From Mycolicibacterium bacteremicum (GTDB lineage: Bacteria; Actinomycetota; Actinomycetes; Mycobacteriales; Mycobacteriaceae): a stretch of DNA of 64,000 nt. Below, piece after piece: positions 17,842-25,050 of this stretch. The translations under genes and the position numbers were made by a program. The stretch lies in assembly GCF_002086115.1 (NCBI RefSeq), contig NZ_MVHJ01000013.1, forward strand, positions 83,725-147,724, read 5' to 3'. Position 1 is the first letter of the stretch. Each line of letters begins with the position of its first letter. The notes under the pieces were generated by a model. The model was not told the origin of the DNA. It searched no databases and saw only the letters and a list, made by a program, of their open reading frames with translations.

Positions 17842-18495
17842 ATGGCAGCCACCACGACCCGCACCAGCGCCGCGGACTTCCTGCCGGCATCCCGGGACCT
17901 CGAGGTCCTGGCCGAGGCCGCGCGCAGCTGCCGGGGGTGCGAACTCTATCGCGACGCCGAGCAGACCGTGTTCGGAGCCGGGCCCGACAGGGCCCGGATG
18001 CTGCTGGTGGGCGAGCAGCCCGGTGACCGCGAGGACCGCGCCGGTGCGCCTTTCGTCGGTCCGGCGGGCCGGCTGCTCGACGAGGCATTGGTGGCGGCGC
18101 AGATCGACCGCGAGCACGTCTACCTGACCAATGTGGTCAAACATTTCAAGTTCACCCGCGCCGAGGGCAGCGCACGCCGTATCCACAAGACGCCCAGCCG
18201 CACCGAGGTTGTTTCCTGCCGGCCCTGGTTGTTCGCCGAACTGCAGGCCATCGAACCCGATGTGGTGGTACTGCTCGGCGCCACCGCGGCCAAGGCGCTG
18301 CTGGGCAACGACTTTCGGCTCACCCAGCAGCGCGGCGAGGTGTTGCGGGCACCCGATGTGGACGTCGACATCGTCGCCACCATCCATCCGTCGGCGATCC
18401 TGCGGGGGTCACCCGATCAGCGCGAGAGCGCCCTGGCCGACCTGGCCGCCGATCTGCGCACCGCGGCGGGTCTGCTGTCGGACGGCGATCGCTGA
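17842..18495 (+). CDS. udgX: UdgX-family uracil-DNA glycosylase
   Basis: A 217-aa family-4-like uracil-DNA glycosylase. Motif A is GEQPGDREDRAGAPFVGPAG (about residues 57-76) and motif B is HPSAILRG near residue 182. The feature that marks UdgX is the inserted R-loop followed by RRIHKTPSRTEVV, giving His115 at the position of the nucleophilic His of M. smegmatis UdgX, which forms a covalent bond to the abasic DNA product. Three Fe-S candidate Cys are visible (30, 33, 126), and the fourth ligand position is occupied by His101 in VVKHFKF. Unusually, the KRRIH motif reads ARRIH here. It overlaps the downstream DUF72 gene by one base (TGATG). Confidence 0.9.
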   Translation: MAATTTRTSAADFLPASRDLEVLAEAARSCRGCELYRDAEQTVFGAGPDRARMLLVGEQPGDREDRAGAPFVGPAGRLLDEALVAAQIDREHVYLTNVVKHFKFTRAEGSARRIHKTPSRTEVVSCRPWLFAELQAIEPDVVVLLGATAAKALLGNDFRLTQQRGEVLRAPDVDVDIVATIHPSAILRGSPDQRESALADLAADLRTAAGLLSDGDR

Positions 18496-19220
18496 TGGTG
18501 GTGCGGATCGGCACGTCGGGCTGGTCCTACGACCACTGGGCCGGAGTGCTGTATCCGCCGAAGCTGCCGGCCGCGCGGAGGCTGGCGGTCTACGTGGACG
18601 AGTTCGACACCGTGGAGCTCAACGCCAGTTTCTACCGCTGGCCCAAGCCGACGACGTTCGCGCAGTGGCGCAACCGCCTGCCGGACGGGTTCGCGATGAC
18701 GGTGAAGGCGCCGCGCGGGCTCACCCACGCCCGCCGCCTGCGGTCGCCGGAAGAGTGGATCGAGCGCATCGCGGCCGGCTGGGCCGAACTCGGCTCCCGG
18801 CGTGCCGCGCTGCTGGTCCAGTTGCATCCGGCCCAGCAGCGCGACGATGAACGCCTCGACCGTTTCCTGACCGCCATGCCGGATTCGATCCCGGTGGCGA
18901 TGGAACTGCGCCACCCATCCTGGGACGATCCGGCGGTCTACGACCTGCTGCGCGGCCATGGTGCGGCCTACGTCGTGATGAGCGGTCCGGGATTGCCGTG
19001 TGTGGTGGCGGCGACGGCTCAGCTGGCCTATCTGCGTCTGCACGGCCCCGGCGGCGAGGCGATGTACACCGGCTCCTACGACACCGCGGACCTGCGCCGT
19101 TGGGCAGAAGAGCTCCGCAGATGGGATGCCGAAGGCCGAGATGTACTGGTGTACTTCAACAATGACCTCGGCGGTCACGCGGTGCGCAACGCGCAGGAAT
19201 TACGTGCCATGCTCAGCTGA
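18495..19220 (+). CDS. DUF72 domain-containing protein
   Basis: A 241-aa DUF72 (YecE-like) TIM-barrel-like protein. The N-terminus VRIGTSGWSYDHW, the middle ELNASFYRWP and FAMTVKAPRGLTH, and the late YFNNDLGGHAVRNA are family hallmarks. The function is uncharacterised. The ATG shares its A with the stop of the UdgX gene, so it is expressed with a DNA-repair enzyme, which may hint at a nucleic-acid-related role. That link is inference only. Confidence 0.85.
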   Translation: MVVRIGTSGWSYDHWAGVLYPPKLPAARRLAVYVDEFDTVELNASFYRWPKPTTFAQWRNRLPDGFAMTVKAPRGLTHARRLRSPEEWIERIAAGWAELGSRRAALLVQLHPAQQRDDERLDRFLTAMPDSIPVAMELRHPSWDDPAVYDLLRGHGAAYVVMSGPGLPCVVAATAQLAYLRLHGPGGEAMYTGSYDTADLRRWAEELRRWDAEGRDVLVYFNNDLGGHAVRNAQELRAMLS

Positions 19221-19248
19221 CCGGACACCTGCGCGTACGGTGCAGTAC

Positions 19249-19743
19249 ATGCCGTTGCGTCATGTGGATCCCGAGCGACCCCGCGGTTCCAAATACCACG
19301 CCAGCGTGCGGTTCGGGCGCTCACCCATCGGGCAGTTCGTCGCCCGGCACATCGCCCGTCGCACCGATCCGTATCTGTTCCGGCTGACCGGCGGCCGGAT
19401 CAACATGGGCCCCATCATCAACGCCCCGCTGGTCACGACCGGGGCGAAATCCGGCAAACGCCGCCAGGTGCAGCTGACCTATTTCCACGACGGCGCCGAC
19501 GTCATCCTGCTCGCGTCCAACTACGGCGGCGCCAAACACCCACAGTGGTATCACAACCTGAAGGCCAACCCGGACTGCGAGTTCGGGATGGAACACTTCA
19601 CCGCGGCCGAGGTCACCGATGCCGGCGACTACGAACGATTGTTCGGCCTGGCCGAGCGGGTGTACGCGGGATACGACGATTACCGGGACAAGACGGCCCC
19701 GGCCGGCCGCACGATCCCGATCTTCCGGCTCACCCCGCGCTGA
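19249..19743 (+). CDS. Deazaflavin (F420)-dependent nitroreductase-family protein (Ddn-like)
   Basis: A 164-aa protein of the split-barrel Ddn/DUF385 family. Recognisable segments are PLVTTGAKSGKRRQVQLTYF (the Gly-x-Lys-Ser-Gly region that holds the F420 phosphate), NYGGAKHPQWYHNLKANP and the C-terminal TIPIFRLTPR. Family members use reduced F420 to reduce quinones, enones or nitro compounds. I placed the start at ATG 19249 (MPLRHVDPERP), 28 bases past the DUF72 stop; the open frame continues further upstream inside that gene. It converges with the NTF2-fold gene and overlaps it by 14 bases. Confidence 0.85.
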   Translation: MPLRHVDPERPRGSKYHASVRFGRSPIGQFVARHIARRTDPYLFRLTGGRINMGPIINAPLVTTGAKSGKRRQVQLTYFHDGADVILLASNYGGAKHPQWYHNLKANPDCEFGMEHFTAAEVTDAGDYERLFGLAERVYAGYDDYRDKTAPAGRTIPIFRLTPR

Positions 19744-20170
19744 GGGGTGACTGGTGCACGTCGGTGATCAGGTGCCGCAGCCGCAACGAGGCCAGCAGCC
19801 ACCGATCCCCTCGGCGCAGCCACCGTTCGACGTAGTGGCCGTAGCCGGTCACCGACACCCCATTGTCGAAGACGGCGCGGTCCTGCACCGCCCACACCAC
19901 CCGCGCCTCGGCACCGTCGAGGTCGATCTCGGGGGTGTGCACCTGATGCACCGTCCGTGACCCGGCGACCAGACTCTGCAGTAGTGAGAGCGTCGCATCA
20001 CGTCCCACGGTGACCTCGGGTTCGGATTCCCCGTCCTCCATGCCGAACTCGATATCCGCCGTCATCAGTGCGGCCAGGGTTTCCCAGTCACGGGTGTCCA
20101 GCGCGCGGCAGTATGCGGCCTTGGCGCGGGTCAGCTCGTGGGCGGCGACCAGTTCGGCCAGGCCGGTCAC
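19730..20170 (-). CDS. SnoaL/NTF2-like fold protein (nuclear transport factor 2 family)
   Basis: A 146-aa protein with the NTF2-like pattern: an N-terminal helix (LVAAHELTRAKAAYCRALDTRDWETLAALM), then beta strands (FGMEDGESEPEVTVGRDA, VHTPEIDLDGAEARVVWAVQ). Such proteins include steroid isomerases and dehydratases. The GTG at 20170 overlaps the P450 stop as GTGA, so the two are co-translated and may act in one pathway. The catalytic assignment and substrate are not determined. The 3' end overlaps the convergent Ddn-like gene. Confidence 0.8.
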   Translation of the reverse strand: MTGLAELVAAHELTRAKAAYCRALDTRDWETLAALMTADIEFGMEDGESEPEVTVGRDATLSLLQSLVAGSRTVHQVHTPEIDLDGAEARVVWAVQDRAVFDNGVSVTGYGHYVERWLRRGDRWLLASLRLRHLITDVHQSPLSAG

Positions 20171-21381
20171 CTGACCGCCAGCGTCAGGCTGTCGAGCCGG
20201 CGGACCAGGATGCTGGGCAGCCACCGCCCGGCGTCGTGGGCGTCGATCCAGTCGGTCTGGTCCAGCAGCATCTGCAAGACCACCCTGGCCTCCAGCCGGG
20301 CCAGCGCCGCCCCGACGCAGAAGTGCACGCCCTTACCGAACGCGATGTGTCCCTTTGATTCCCGGCGATCCAGCCGGAATTCTTCTGGACTGTCGAAGTG
20401 TTGTGGGTCGCGGTTGGCCGCGCCCCACATCAGCAACAGCCGCGATCCGGCAGGCACCTGCACCCCGGACAGCGTGGTGTCCCTCATGACGTGCCGGTAG
20501 TGCCCGCGGAACGGTGCCTCGTAGCGCAGGACCTCCTCGATGAAGGCGCCGAGCAGCTCGGGACGGTCGCGGAGTTGGCGCTGAACATCGCTGTGCTTCA
20601 CCAGGATCCAGGCCGCGCTGCCCAGAAGTGAGGCCGTGGATTCGCCGGCCGCGCTGAACAGCGTGAGCATGATGGCCAGTGCCGGTAGTTGTTCCAGTTC
20701 ACCGGAGGCGTAGCGGGCCGCGAGATCGCCGATGAGTCCGGGCGCGGAACCGTCGCCTGCCTTGGCGAAATGGTCCATCACGTACCCGGAAAGCTCCATG
20801 GCCGCCATACCGGCAGCTTCCAACTGATCGGCGCTGACGATCCCGTCCAGCAGGGTCGTGGTGGCATAGCCCAACCGGATGAGCGTGTCGACGTCGTCGT
20901 CGGGCAGCCCGAGCAGTCGGGCGACGACCATCATCGGTAGCCGGTTGGCCACCGCACTCATCCATTCGATCCGACCGTCGGTGCGTCCACGCGAGAAGAG
21001 GTCGACGGCGGTGGCTTCGGCGAACTCCTCGATGACGCGGATCCGCCGGGCCGACAGATGCGGTAGGAGCAGTTTGCGGTGCACATCGTGCACCGGGTCG
21101 TCGGCGGTCGCCAGAGCGTGCATCGGGCCGCCGGGGGCACCCATGTCGAACGGGGTGACGCGGCCGTCGTCGTGGTAGACCATCGTCGCGGTCAGGTTGG
21201 AGGAGAAGTCGTCCACCCGGCCGACGGCCTCGGTCACCGCGTCCCATCCGCATACCGCGTAGAACACCGAATCGCCGATCTGCTGCACCGGAGCGCGGTC
21301 GCGCATGCGGGCGTAGTGCGGGTACGGATCCTGCAGGGCGTCGGCGCCGAAGATGTCCGTGACATCCGCTGACAAGGTCAT
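20167..21381 (-). CDS. Cytochrome P450
   Basis: A 404-aa soluble bacterial P450. The I-helix segment FSAAGESTAS carries the acid-alcohol-type E-S-T, the ExxR motif is EEVLRYE, and the heme-ligand loop FGKGVHFCVGAALA places the axial Cys at about residue 355. No ferredoxin gene is adjacent. The start at ATG 21381 (MTLSADVTDIFG) gives a normal P450 N-terminus; an open frame continues upstream toward the divergent TetR gene but is atypical. It pairs with the overlapping NTF2-fold gene and is probably controlled by the divergent TetR protein. The CYP subfamily is not assigned. Confidence 0.9.
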   Translation of the reverse strand: MTLSADVTDIFGADALQDPYPHYARMRDRAPVQQIGDSVFYAVCGWDAVTEAVGRVDDFSSNLTATMVYHDDGRVTPFDMGAPGGPMHALATADDPVHDVHRKLLLPHLSARRIRVIEEFAEATAVDLFSRGRTDGRIEWMSAVANRLPMMVVARLLGLPDDDVDTLIRLGYATTTLLDGIVSADQLEAAGMAAMELSGYVMDHFAKAGDGSAPGLIGDLAARYASGELEQLPALAIMLTLFSAAGESTASLLGSAAWILVKHSDVQRQLRDRPELLGAFIEEVLRYEAPFRGHYRHVMRDTTLSGVQVPAGSRLLLMWGAANRDPQHFDSPEEFRLDRRESKGHIAFGKGVHFCVGAALARLEARVVLQMLLDQTDWIDAHDAGRWLPSILVRRLDSLTLAVR

Positions 21382-21497
21382 AGGGACAGCGTGGATGCCG
21401 GCGAAGTCGCCGGTCAACGGTGGACGACGAATACGAGAAGCCGCCCGGCGCAGGTCCGGCCACGTGGTTCTCATTGCACCCCGCAGACCTGCGTGTT

Positions 21498-21529
21498 CGG
21501 TGAGAAAAACCACGGCGTTTCTCTCACGG
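21498..21529. promoter_or_regulatory. Candidate operator between P450 and TetR genes
   Basis: An inverted repeat has arms CGGTGAGAAA (21498-21507) and TTTCTCTCACGG (21518-21529), with a two-base insertion in the second arm. It lies 16 bases before the TetR start and ~117 bases upstream of the P450 start. It is a plausible autoregulatory TetR site; binding is inferred. Confidence 0.45.
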
Positions 21530-21544
21530 TGATAAAAATGCACC

Positions 21545-22126
21545 ATGGCCTCGCGGGACGCGAACACCCGGACGACACCGTCGGGTGACTGGTTGCTCGG
21601 CCGGGACCGGCACGACGAGGCGGCCGAACGGATCTACGCCGCCGCAGCCGATCTGTTGTCGCGGCACGGGTACGAGCGTTTCAGCATCGACGCCCTGGCG
21701 GCGGCGGTGCACTGTTCACCGGCGACGGTCTACCGGCACACCGGCGGTAAGGCGGCCATCCGCGACGTCGTGCTCACCCGGCACGCCGAACGCATCCTGG
21801 ACTCCGTGCGCGCGGCGATCACCGACCTGACCGGACCCGACCGGGTCATCACCGCCACGGTGGTCGCCCTGCGCCGGATGCGCGCCGACCCGTTGGCCAA
21901 GATCATGCGGTCGATGGTCACGCCGGCCGGCGACGAATGGATCACCGACTCCCCCGTGGTCTCCGACTTCGCGGCCGAGATGGTCGGGCTGAGCACATCG
22001 GATCCGCTTGCCGCACACTGGTTGATCCGCACATTCCTCGCGCTGTGGTACTGGCCGCTGGGCGATCCGGACGCCGAGGAGCAGATGGTGCGCCGGTTCC
22101 TCGGACCCGCGTATGCGCACGGCTGA
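21545..22126 (+). CDS. TetR/AcrR-family transcriptional regulator
   Basis: A 193-aa regulator. The TetR HTH spans about residues 26-72 (RIYAAAADLLSRHGYERFSI, then ALAAAVHCSPATVYRHTGGK), and the rest is a helical ligand domain. It is divergently transcribed from the P450/NTF2 pair with an inverted repeat in the shared intergenic region, so it probably represses itself and the P450 operon. The N-terminal 20 residues before the HTH are longer than usual. The ligand is unknown. Confidence 0.85.
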   Translation: MASRDANTRTTPSGDWLLGRDRHDEAAERIYAAAADLLSRHGYERFSIDALAAAVHCSPATVYRHTGGKAAIRDVVLTRHAERILDSVRAAITDLTGPDRVITATVVALRRMRADPLAKIMRSMVTPAGDEWITDSPVVSDFAAEMVGLSTSDPLAAHWLIRTFLALWYWPLGDPDAEEQMVRRFLGPAYAHG

Positions 22127-22132
22127 TGCGGG

Positions 22133-22189
22133 CTACACGTTGAAGCGGAACTCCACCACGGCACCGTCGGCATTGACGTCACGAACTGC
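22133..22189 (-). pseudogene. Detached second copy of the ychF 3' end
   Basis: On the minus strand these bases encode the last ~18 residues of a YchF-like C-terminus ending [11 protein letters not shown] and a stop. The intact gene 545 bases away ends [11 protein letters not shown]. Nothing YchF-like continues upstream, so this is a remnant. With the intact end it bounds a lower-GC segment carrying the DUF1801-like gene, as if that segment was inserted at the ychF 3' end and brought or displaced a homologous end. Confidence 0.7.
22136..22155 (+). repeat. Direct repeat, left copy (ychF 3' end)
   Basis: This 20-base sequence CACGTTGAAGCGGAACTCCA matches 22681-22700 at 19 of 20 positions. Similarity continues more weakly rightwards. 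It marks the left boundary of the putative insert. Confidence 0.75.
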
Positions 22190-22236
22190 CGCTGCGCTTC
22201 GTCGGTGGACGACGACGATCCCGGCGAGCGATCGCG

Positions 22237-22596
22237 TTAGCTGCGGTTGGCTTTCACAGCCTCGTGAACCAAGGCGGTGAAGTCGTCTGCGTCCAGTTGA
22301 TCGCCTTCGCGCAAGTCAATGGCACGCCGAACCCCCGCGTCGAGACTGGCGTTGAATACCTGACCCGGGTCGTTCAGAGACGCGCCTTTGGCGAAGGTCA
22401 CCTTCACCTTGTCCTTGTACGTCTCGACCGTGCAGATCAAGCCGTCCAGTGAGAACGTCGGCACGCCATCAGGGTTGGTCGGCTTGCGCCACTTGGACTC
22501 CTCGACGACATCGGGTTCGGCTTGCCTGATCAACACCCGGAGCTCGTCGACTCGATCGATGCGCCAATCACCACTCACGTCCGTCAATCTACGCAC
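22237..22596 (-). CDS. DUF1801-like (YdhG-type) protein on a putative insert
   Basis: A 119-aa protein. The patterns IRQAEPDVVEESKWRKPTN, PTFSLDGLICTVETYKDKVK and LTFAKGASL-like (VTFAKGASLNDP) resemble the DUF1801/YdhG fold, whose function is not established. The region is visibly lower in GC than its neighbours and sits between two copies of the ychF 3' end, which suggests recent acquisition. An alternative GTG start lies seven codons in (VSGDWRIDRV). The flanks (22127-22236 and 22597-22677) contain no other gene. Confidence 0.7.
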   Translation of the reverse strand: MRRLTDVSGDWRIDRVDELRVLIRQAEPDVVEESKWRKPTNPDGVPTFSLDGLICTVETYKDKVKVTFAKGASLNDPGQVFNASLDAGVRRAIDLREGDQLDADDFTALVHEAVKANRS

Positions 22597-22677
22597 AATG
22601 TCAGCCTGAGAGCGTCGCCATGCGTTGTGCCGCCATCAGCGGAACATTGCGAACGCAGATCGCTTCGCTGGCCAGGC

Positions 22678-23751
22678 TCACACGTTGAACCGGAACTCCA
22701 CGACGTCCCCGTCGGCCATCACGTAGTCCTTGCCCTCCATCCGGACCTTGCCCGCGGCCTTGGCCGCCGCCATCGACCCCGCCTCGACCAGGTCGTCGAA
22801 GGACACGATCTCGGCCTTGATGAAACCCTTCTCGAAATCGGTGTGGATGACCCCGGCCGCCTTGGGCGCGGTGTCGCCGCGGTGAATTGTCCACGCCCGG
22901 GCCTCTTTCGGCCCGGCCGTCAGGTAGGTCTGCAGGTTCAGGGTGTGGAAACCGGCGCGCGCCAACGCGTCCAGGCCACGCTCGGTCTGCCCGATGGACT
23001 CCAGCAGCTCAGCGGCCGACTCGTCGTCCAGCTCGATCAGCTCGGACTCGATCTTGGCGTCCAGGAACACCGCATCGGCCGGGGCGACGAGCTCGCGCAA
23101 CTCGGCTTGGCGAGCCGCGTCGGTGAGCACCGACTCGTCGGCATTGAACACATAGAGGAACGGCTTGGTGGTCATCAGGTTCAGCTCGCGCAGCAGCGAC
23201 ACATCTGTTCCGGCCGAGAAGAGGGTCTTGCCCGAATCGAGGACCGCCTGGGCGGCGACCGCGGCGTCGAGCACCGGCTTGCGGTCCTTGTTGTTGCGGG
23301 CTTCCTTCTCCAGCCGGGGGACGGCCTTCTCCAGGGTCTGCATATCGGCCAGGATCAGCTCGGTCTCGATGACCTCGATGTCCGAGCGGGGATCCACCCG
23401 GCCGTCGACATGCACGACATCGTCGTCGGCGAAGGCCCGGACCACCTGACAGATGGCGTCGCACTCGCGGATGTTGGCCAGGAACTTGTTGCCCAGGCCC
23501 GCGCCCTCGGACGCGCCTTTGACGATGCCGGCGATGTCCACGAACGTGACCGGGGCCGGCACGATCTTCTCCGAGCCGAAGATCTCGGCGAGCTTGTCCA
23601 GCCGCGGGTCGGGCAAGGCCACCACACCCTCGTTGGGCTCGATGGTCGCGAACGGGTAGTTCGCGGCCAGCACGTCGTTCCGGGTCAGCGCGTTGAAAAG
23701 GGTCGACTTGCCGACATTGGGGAGTCCGACGATTCCGAGGTTCAAGCTCAC
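22678..23751 (-). CDS. ychF: Redox-regulated ATPase YchF (Obg family)
   Basis: A 357-aa Obg-family nucleotide-binding protein. The G1 loop is GLPNVGKST (residues 8-16), a [10 protein letters not shown] switch II is near residue 72, and NADE replaces the usual NKxD (as in YchF, which prefers ATP). A C-terminal TGS domain ends DVVEFRFNV. YchF binds ribosomes and affects stress responses in other bacteria. It is the orthologue position of Rv1112. It is divergent from the Rv1111c-like gene and its 3' end abuts the putative insert. Confidence 0.97.
   Translation of the reverse strand: MSLNLGIVGLPNVGKSTLFNALTRNDVLAANYPFATIEPNEGVVALPDPRLDKLAEIFGSEKIVPAPVTFVDIAGIVKGASEGAGLGNKFLANIRECDAICQVVRAFADDDVVHVDGRVDPRSDIEVIETELILADMQTLEKAVPRLEKEARNNKDRKPVLDAAVAAQAVLDSGKTLFSAGTDVSLLRELNLMTTKPFLYVFNADESVLTDAARQAELRELVAPADAVFLDAKIESELIELDDESAAELLESIGQTERGLDALARAGFHTLNLQTYLTAGPKEARAWTIHRGDTAPKAAGVIHTDFEKGFIKAEIVSFDDLVEAGSMAAAKAAGKVRMEGKDYVMADGDVVEFRFNV
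22681..22700 (+). repeat. Direct repeat, right copy (within ychF 3' end)
   Basis: The right partner of 22136-22155, one mismatch in 20. Here it is the true end of the intact ychF coding sequence. Confidence 0.75.
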
Positions 23752-23834
23752 GGACTCCAGAGTCTAGATGGTGTGACAGGCTCGCCAGCGCGTGCTGGCA
23801 GCGCCCACCCAGCGTCAGCCGGTACGGTCAACAT

Positions 23835-24980
23835 GTGTCAGGTCAGTCCGAGCCGACGGAGTCGGTGTCCCACCGAACCGCGCTCCCCCGTATCCCGGGC
23901 TGGCCATCGGGTCTGTTGCCCTGGTGGGGCGCGACCCTGGTGGCCGTCACCGCCACGCTGATCGGCTTCGCCTATCACGCTGGGGCCGGCACCCAGGAGC
24001 TCGGCGCGGTGTTCGCCACGTTCTATGTGCTGGGCTGCCTGGCCGGTGTCCTGCTGGTCCGCCGCTCGGGCATCTTCGCCGCCGTCATCGGGCCGCCTCT
24101 GATCCTCTTCGTCGCGGTGCCCACCTCGTATTTCCTGATGCACAGCAGCCAGATCAACGGCCTCAAGGACATCCTGATCAACTGCGGCTATCCGCTCATC
24201 GAGCGGTTCCCGCTGATGTTCTTCACCTCGGCGGCGGTGCTGCTGATCGGGCTGGCGCGCTGGTACCTGGACAAGCAGAGCGCGGCCTCGGCGGCCGAGC
24301 CGCAGGGCGGCACCGCATCGGATCTCGCCGAGAAGGTCGCCCGCCGCTTCACCCGCTCCTCGCCGACCGAACCGGAGACCGAGGACCGGCCGCGTCCGGC
24401 TCGCCGGGCCCGTAAACCCCGCGACACCGCGGCACGGGAGCCGCGTGATCCTCGTCGCACCCGTACCGGTGAGCCGTCCCGCTCCCGGCACAACCGTCCG
24501 CCGGAATCGGATATCGCCGCCTCGGCCGCTGCCGCCGACCGCCGGGAACGGGCCGCCGCGCGGGAGCGCTATGGCCGGCCCCGCCGCGATGACGACCGCC
24601 CGCTGCGCGACGATCTGCCCCGACAGCCGCGCCGACCCCGCGATTCGCGTGATGTTCGTGAGCCCCGTGAGCCCCGTGAGCCCCGGGAGCCGCGCCAGCC
24701 GCGCCGCACCCCGCCACCGAGCCGCGGCCGCGCCGACACCCCCGATCCCTATGAACGTCCGCGACGTCGGCGGGAGTACGACAGCCCGTATCCCGATTAT
24801 GAGCCCGGCTATCGATCCCGCCCCGACGACCGGTACCCCGAACCCCCGCGGCGCGGCGGCGCGACCGACAGCGGGCATCACCCGGTGTCGCGGGTCCGGT
24901 ACCGCAGCACCGACGACGAGCGGCGCACCGAACACCGCAGCCGCCCCCGGACCAGCCACCGCCGCGACGACTGGGACTAG
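23835..24980 (+). CDS. DUF6542-type membrane protein with Arg/Pro-rich tail (Rv1111c-like)
   Basis: A 381-aa protein. A short N-terminus leads into about four transmembrane helices (residues ~30-150), then a ~230-residue highly charged, Arg/Pro/Asp-rich cytoplasmic tail. The tail contains an exact EPR tripeptide repeat near residues 275-286 and a terminal RTEHRSRPRTSHRRDD segment. The location beside ychF matches Rv1111c. The tail looks disordered and could bind acidic partners such as nucleic acid or phospholipid head groups; that is inference. The GTG start at 23835 is followed by SGQSEPTES. Confidence 0.8.
   Translation: MSGQSEPTESVSHRTALPRIPGWPSGLLPWWGATLVAVTATLIGFAYHAGAGTQELGAVFATFYVLGCLAGVLLVRRSGIFAAVIGPPLILFVAVPTSYFLMHSSQINGLKDILINCGYPLIERFPLMFFTSAAVLLIGLARWYLDKQSAASAAEPQGGTASDLAEKVARRFTRSSPTEPETEDRPRPARRARKPRDTAAREPRDPRRTRTGEPSRSRHNRPPESDIAASAAAADRRERAAARERYGRPRRDDDRPLRDDLPRQPRRPRDSRDVREPREPREPREPRQPRRTPPPSRGRADTPDPYERPRRRREYDSPYPDYEPGYRSRPDDRYPEPPRRGGATDSGHHPVSRVRYRSTDDERRTEHRSRPRTSHRRDDWD
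24657..24706 (+). repeat. In-frame 9-base tandem repeat (Glu-Pro-Arg)
   Basis: The unit GTGAGCCCC repeats with minor variation about four times and encodes EPR units inside the disordered tail. It is a likely site of length variation between strains. Confidence 0.7.
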
Positions 24981-25050
24981 CGCCGAGCCGACGGGTGCTG
25001 GCGCGAAAACCCGCTCCCCACGCCAAAAGGCGTCGTGTCGGCGCGCTCGG

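Noticed and set aside
15825..17864. 679-aa minus-strand open frame across the YiiX-like gene and the DUF1254 gene
   Set aside because: It is a different frame from both recognised genes and lacks family motifs; typical of ~68% GC DNA.
22597..22677. Possible tRNA or att core at the ychF insert boundary
   Set aside because: No cloverleaf can be drawn and no integrase is nearby; the repeat is simply ychF coding sequence.
24657..24706. Short tandem repeats as a possible CRISPR-like array
   Set aside because: The 9-base units are in frame inside a coding sequence (EPR repeats) with no spacers or cas genes nearby.
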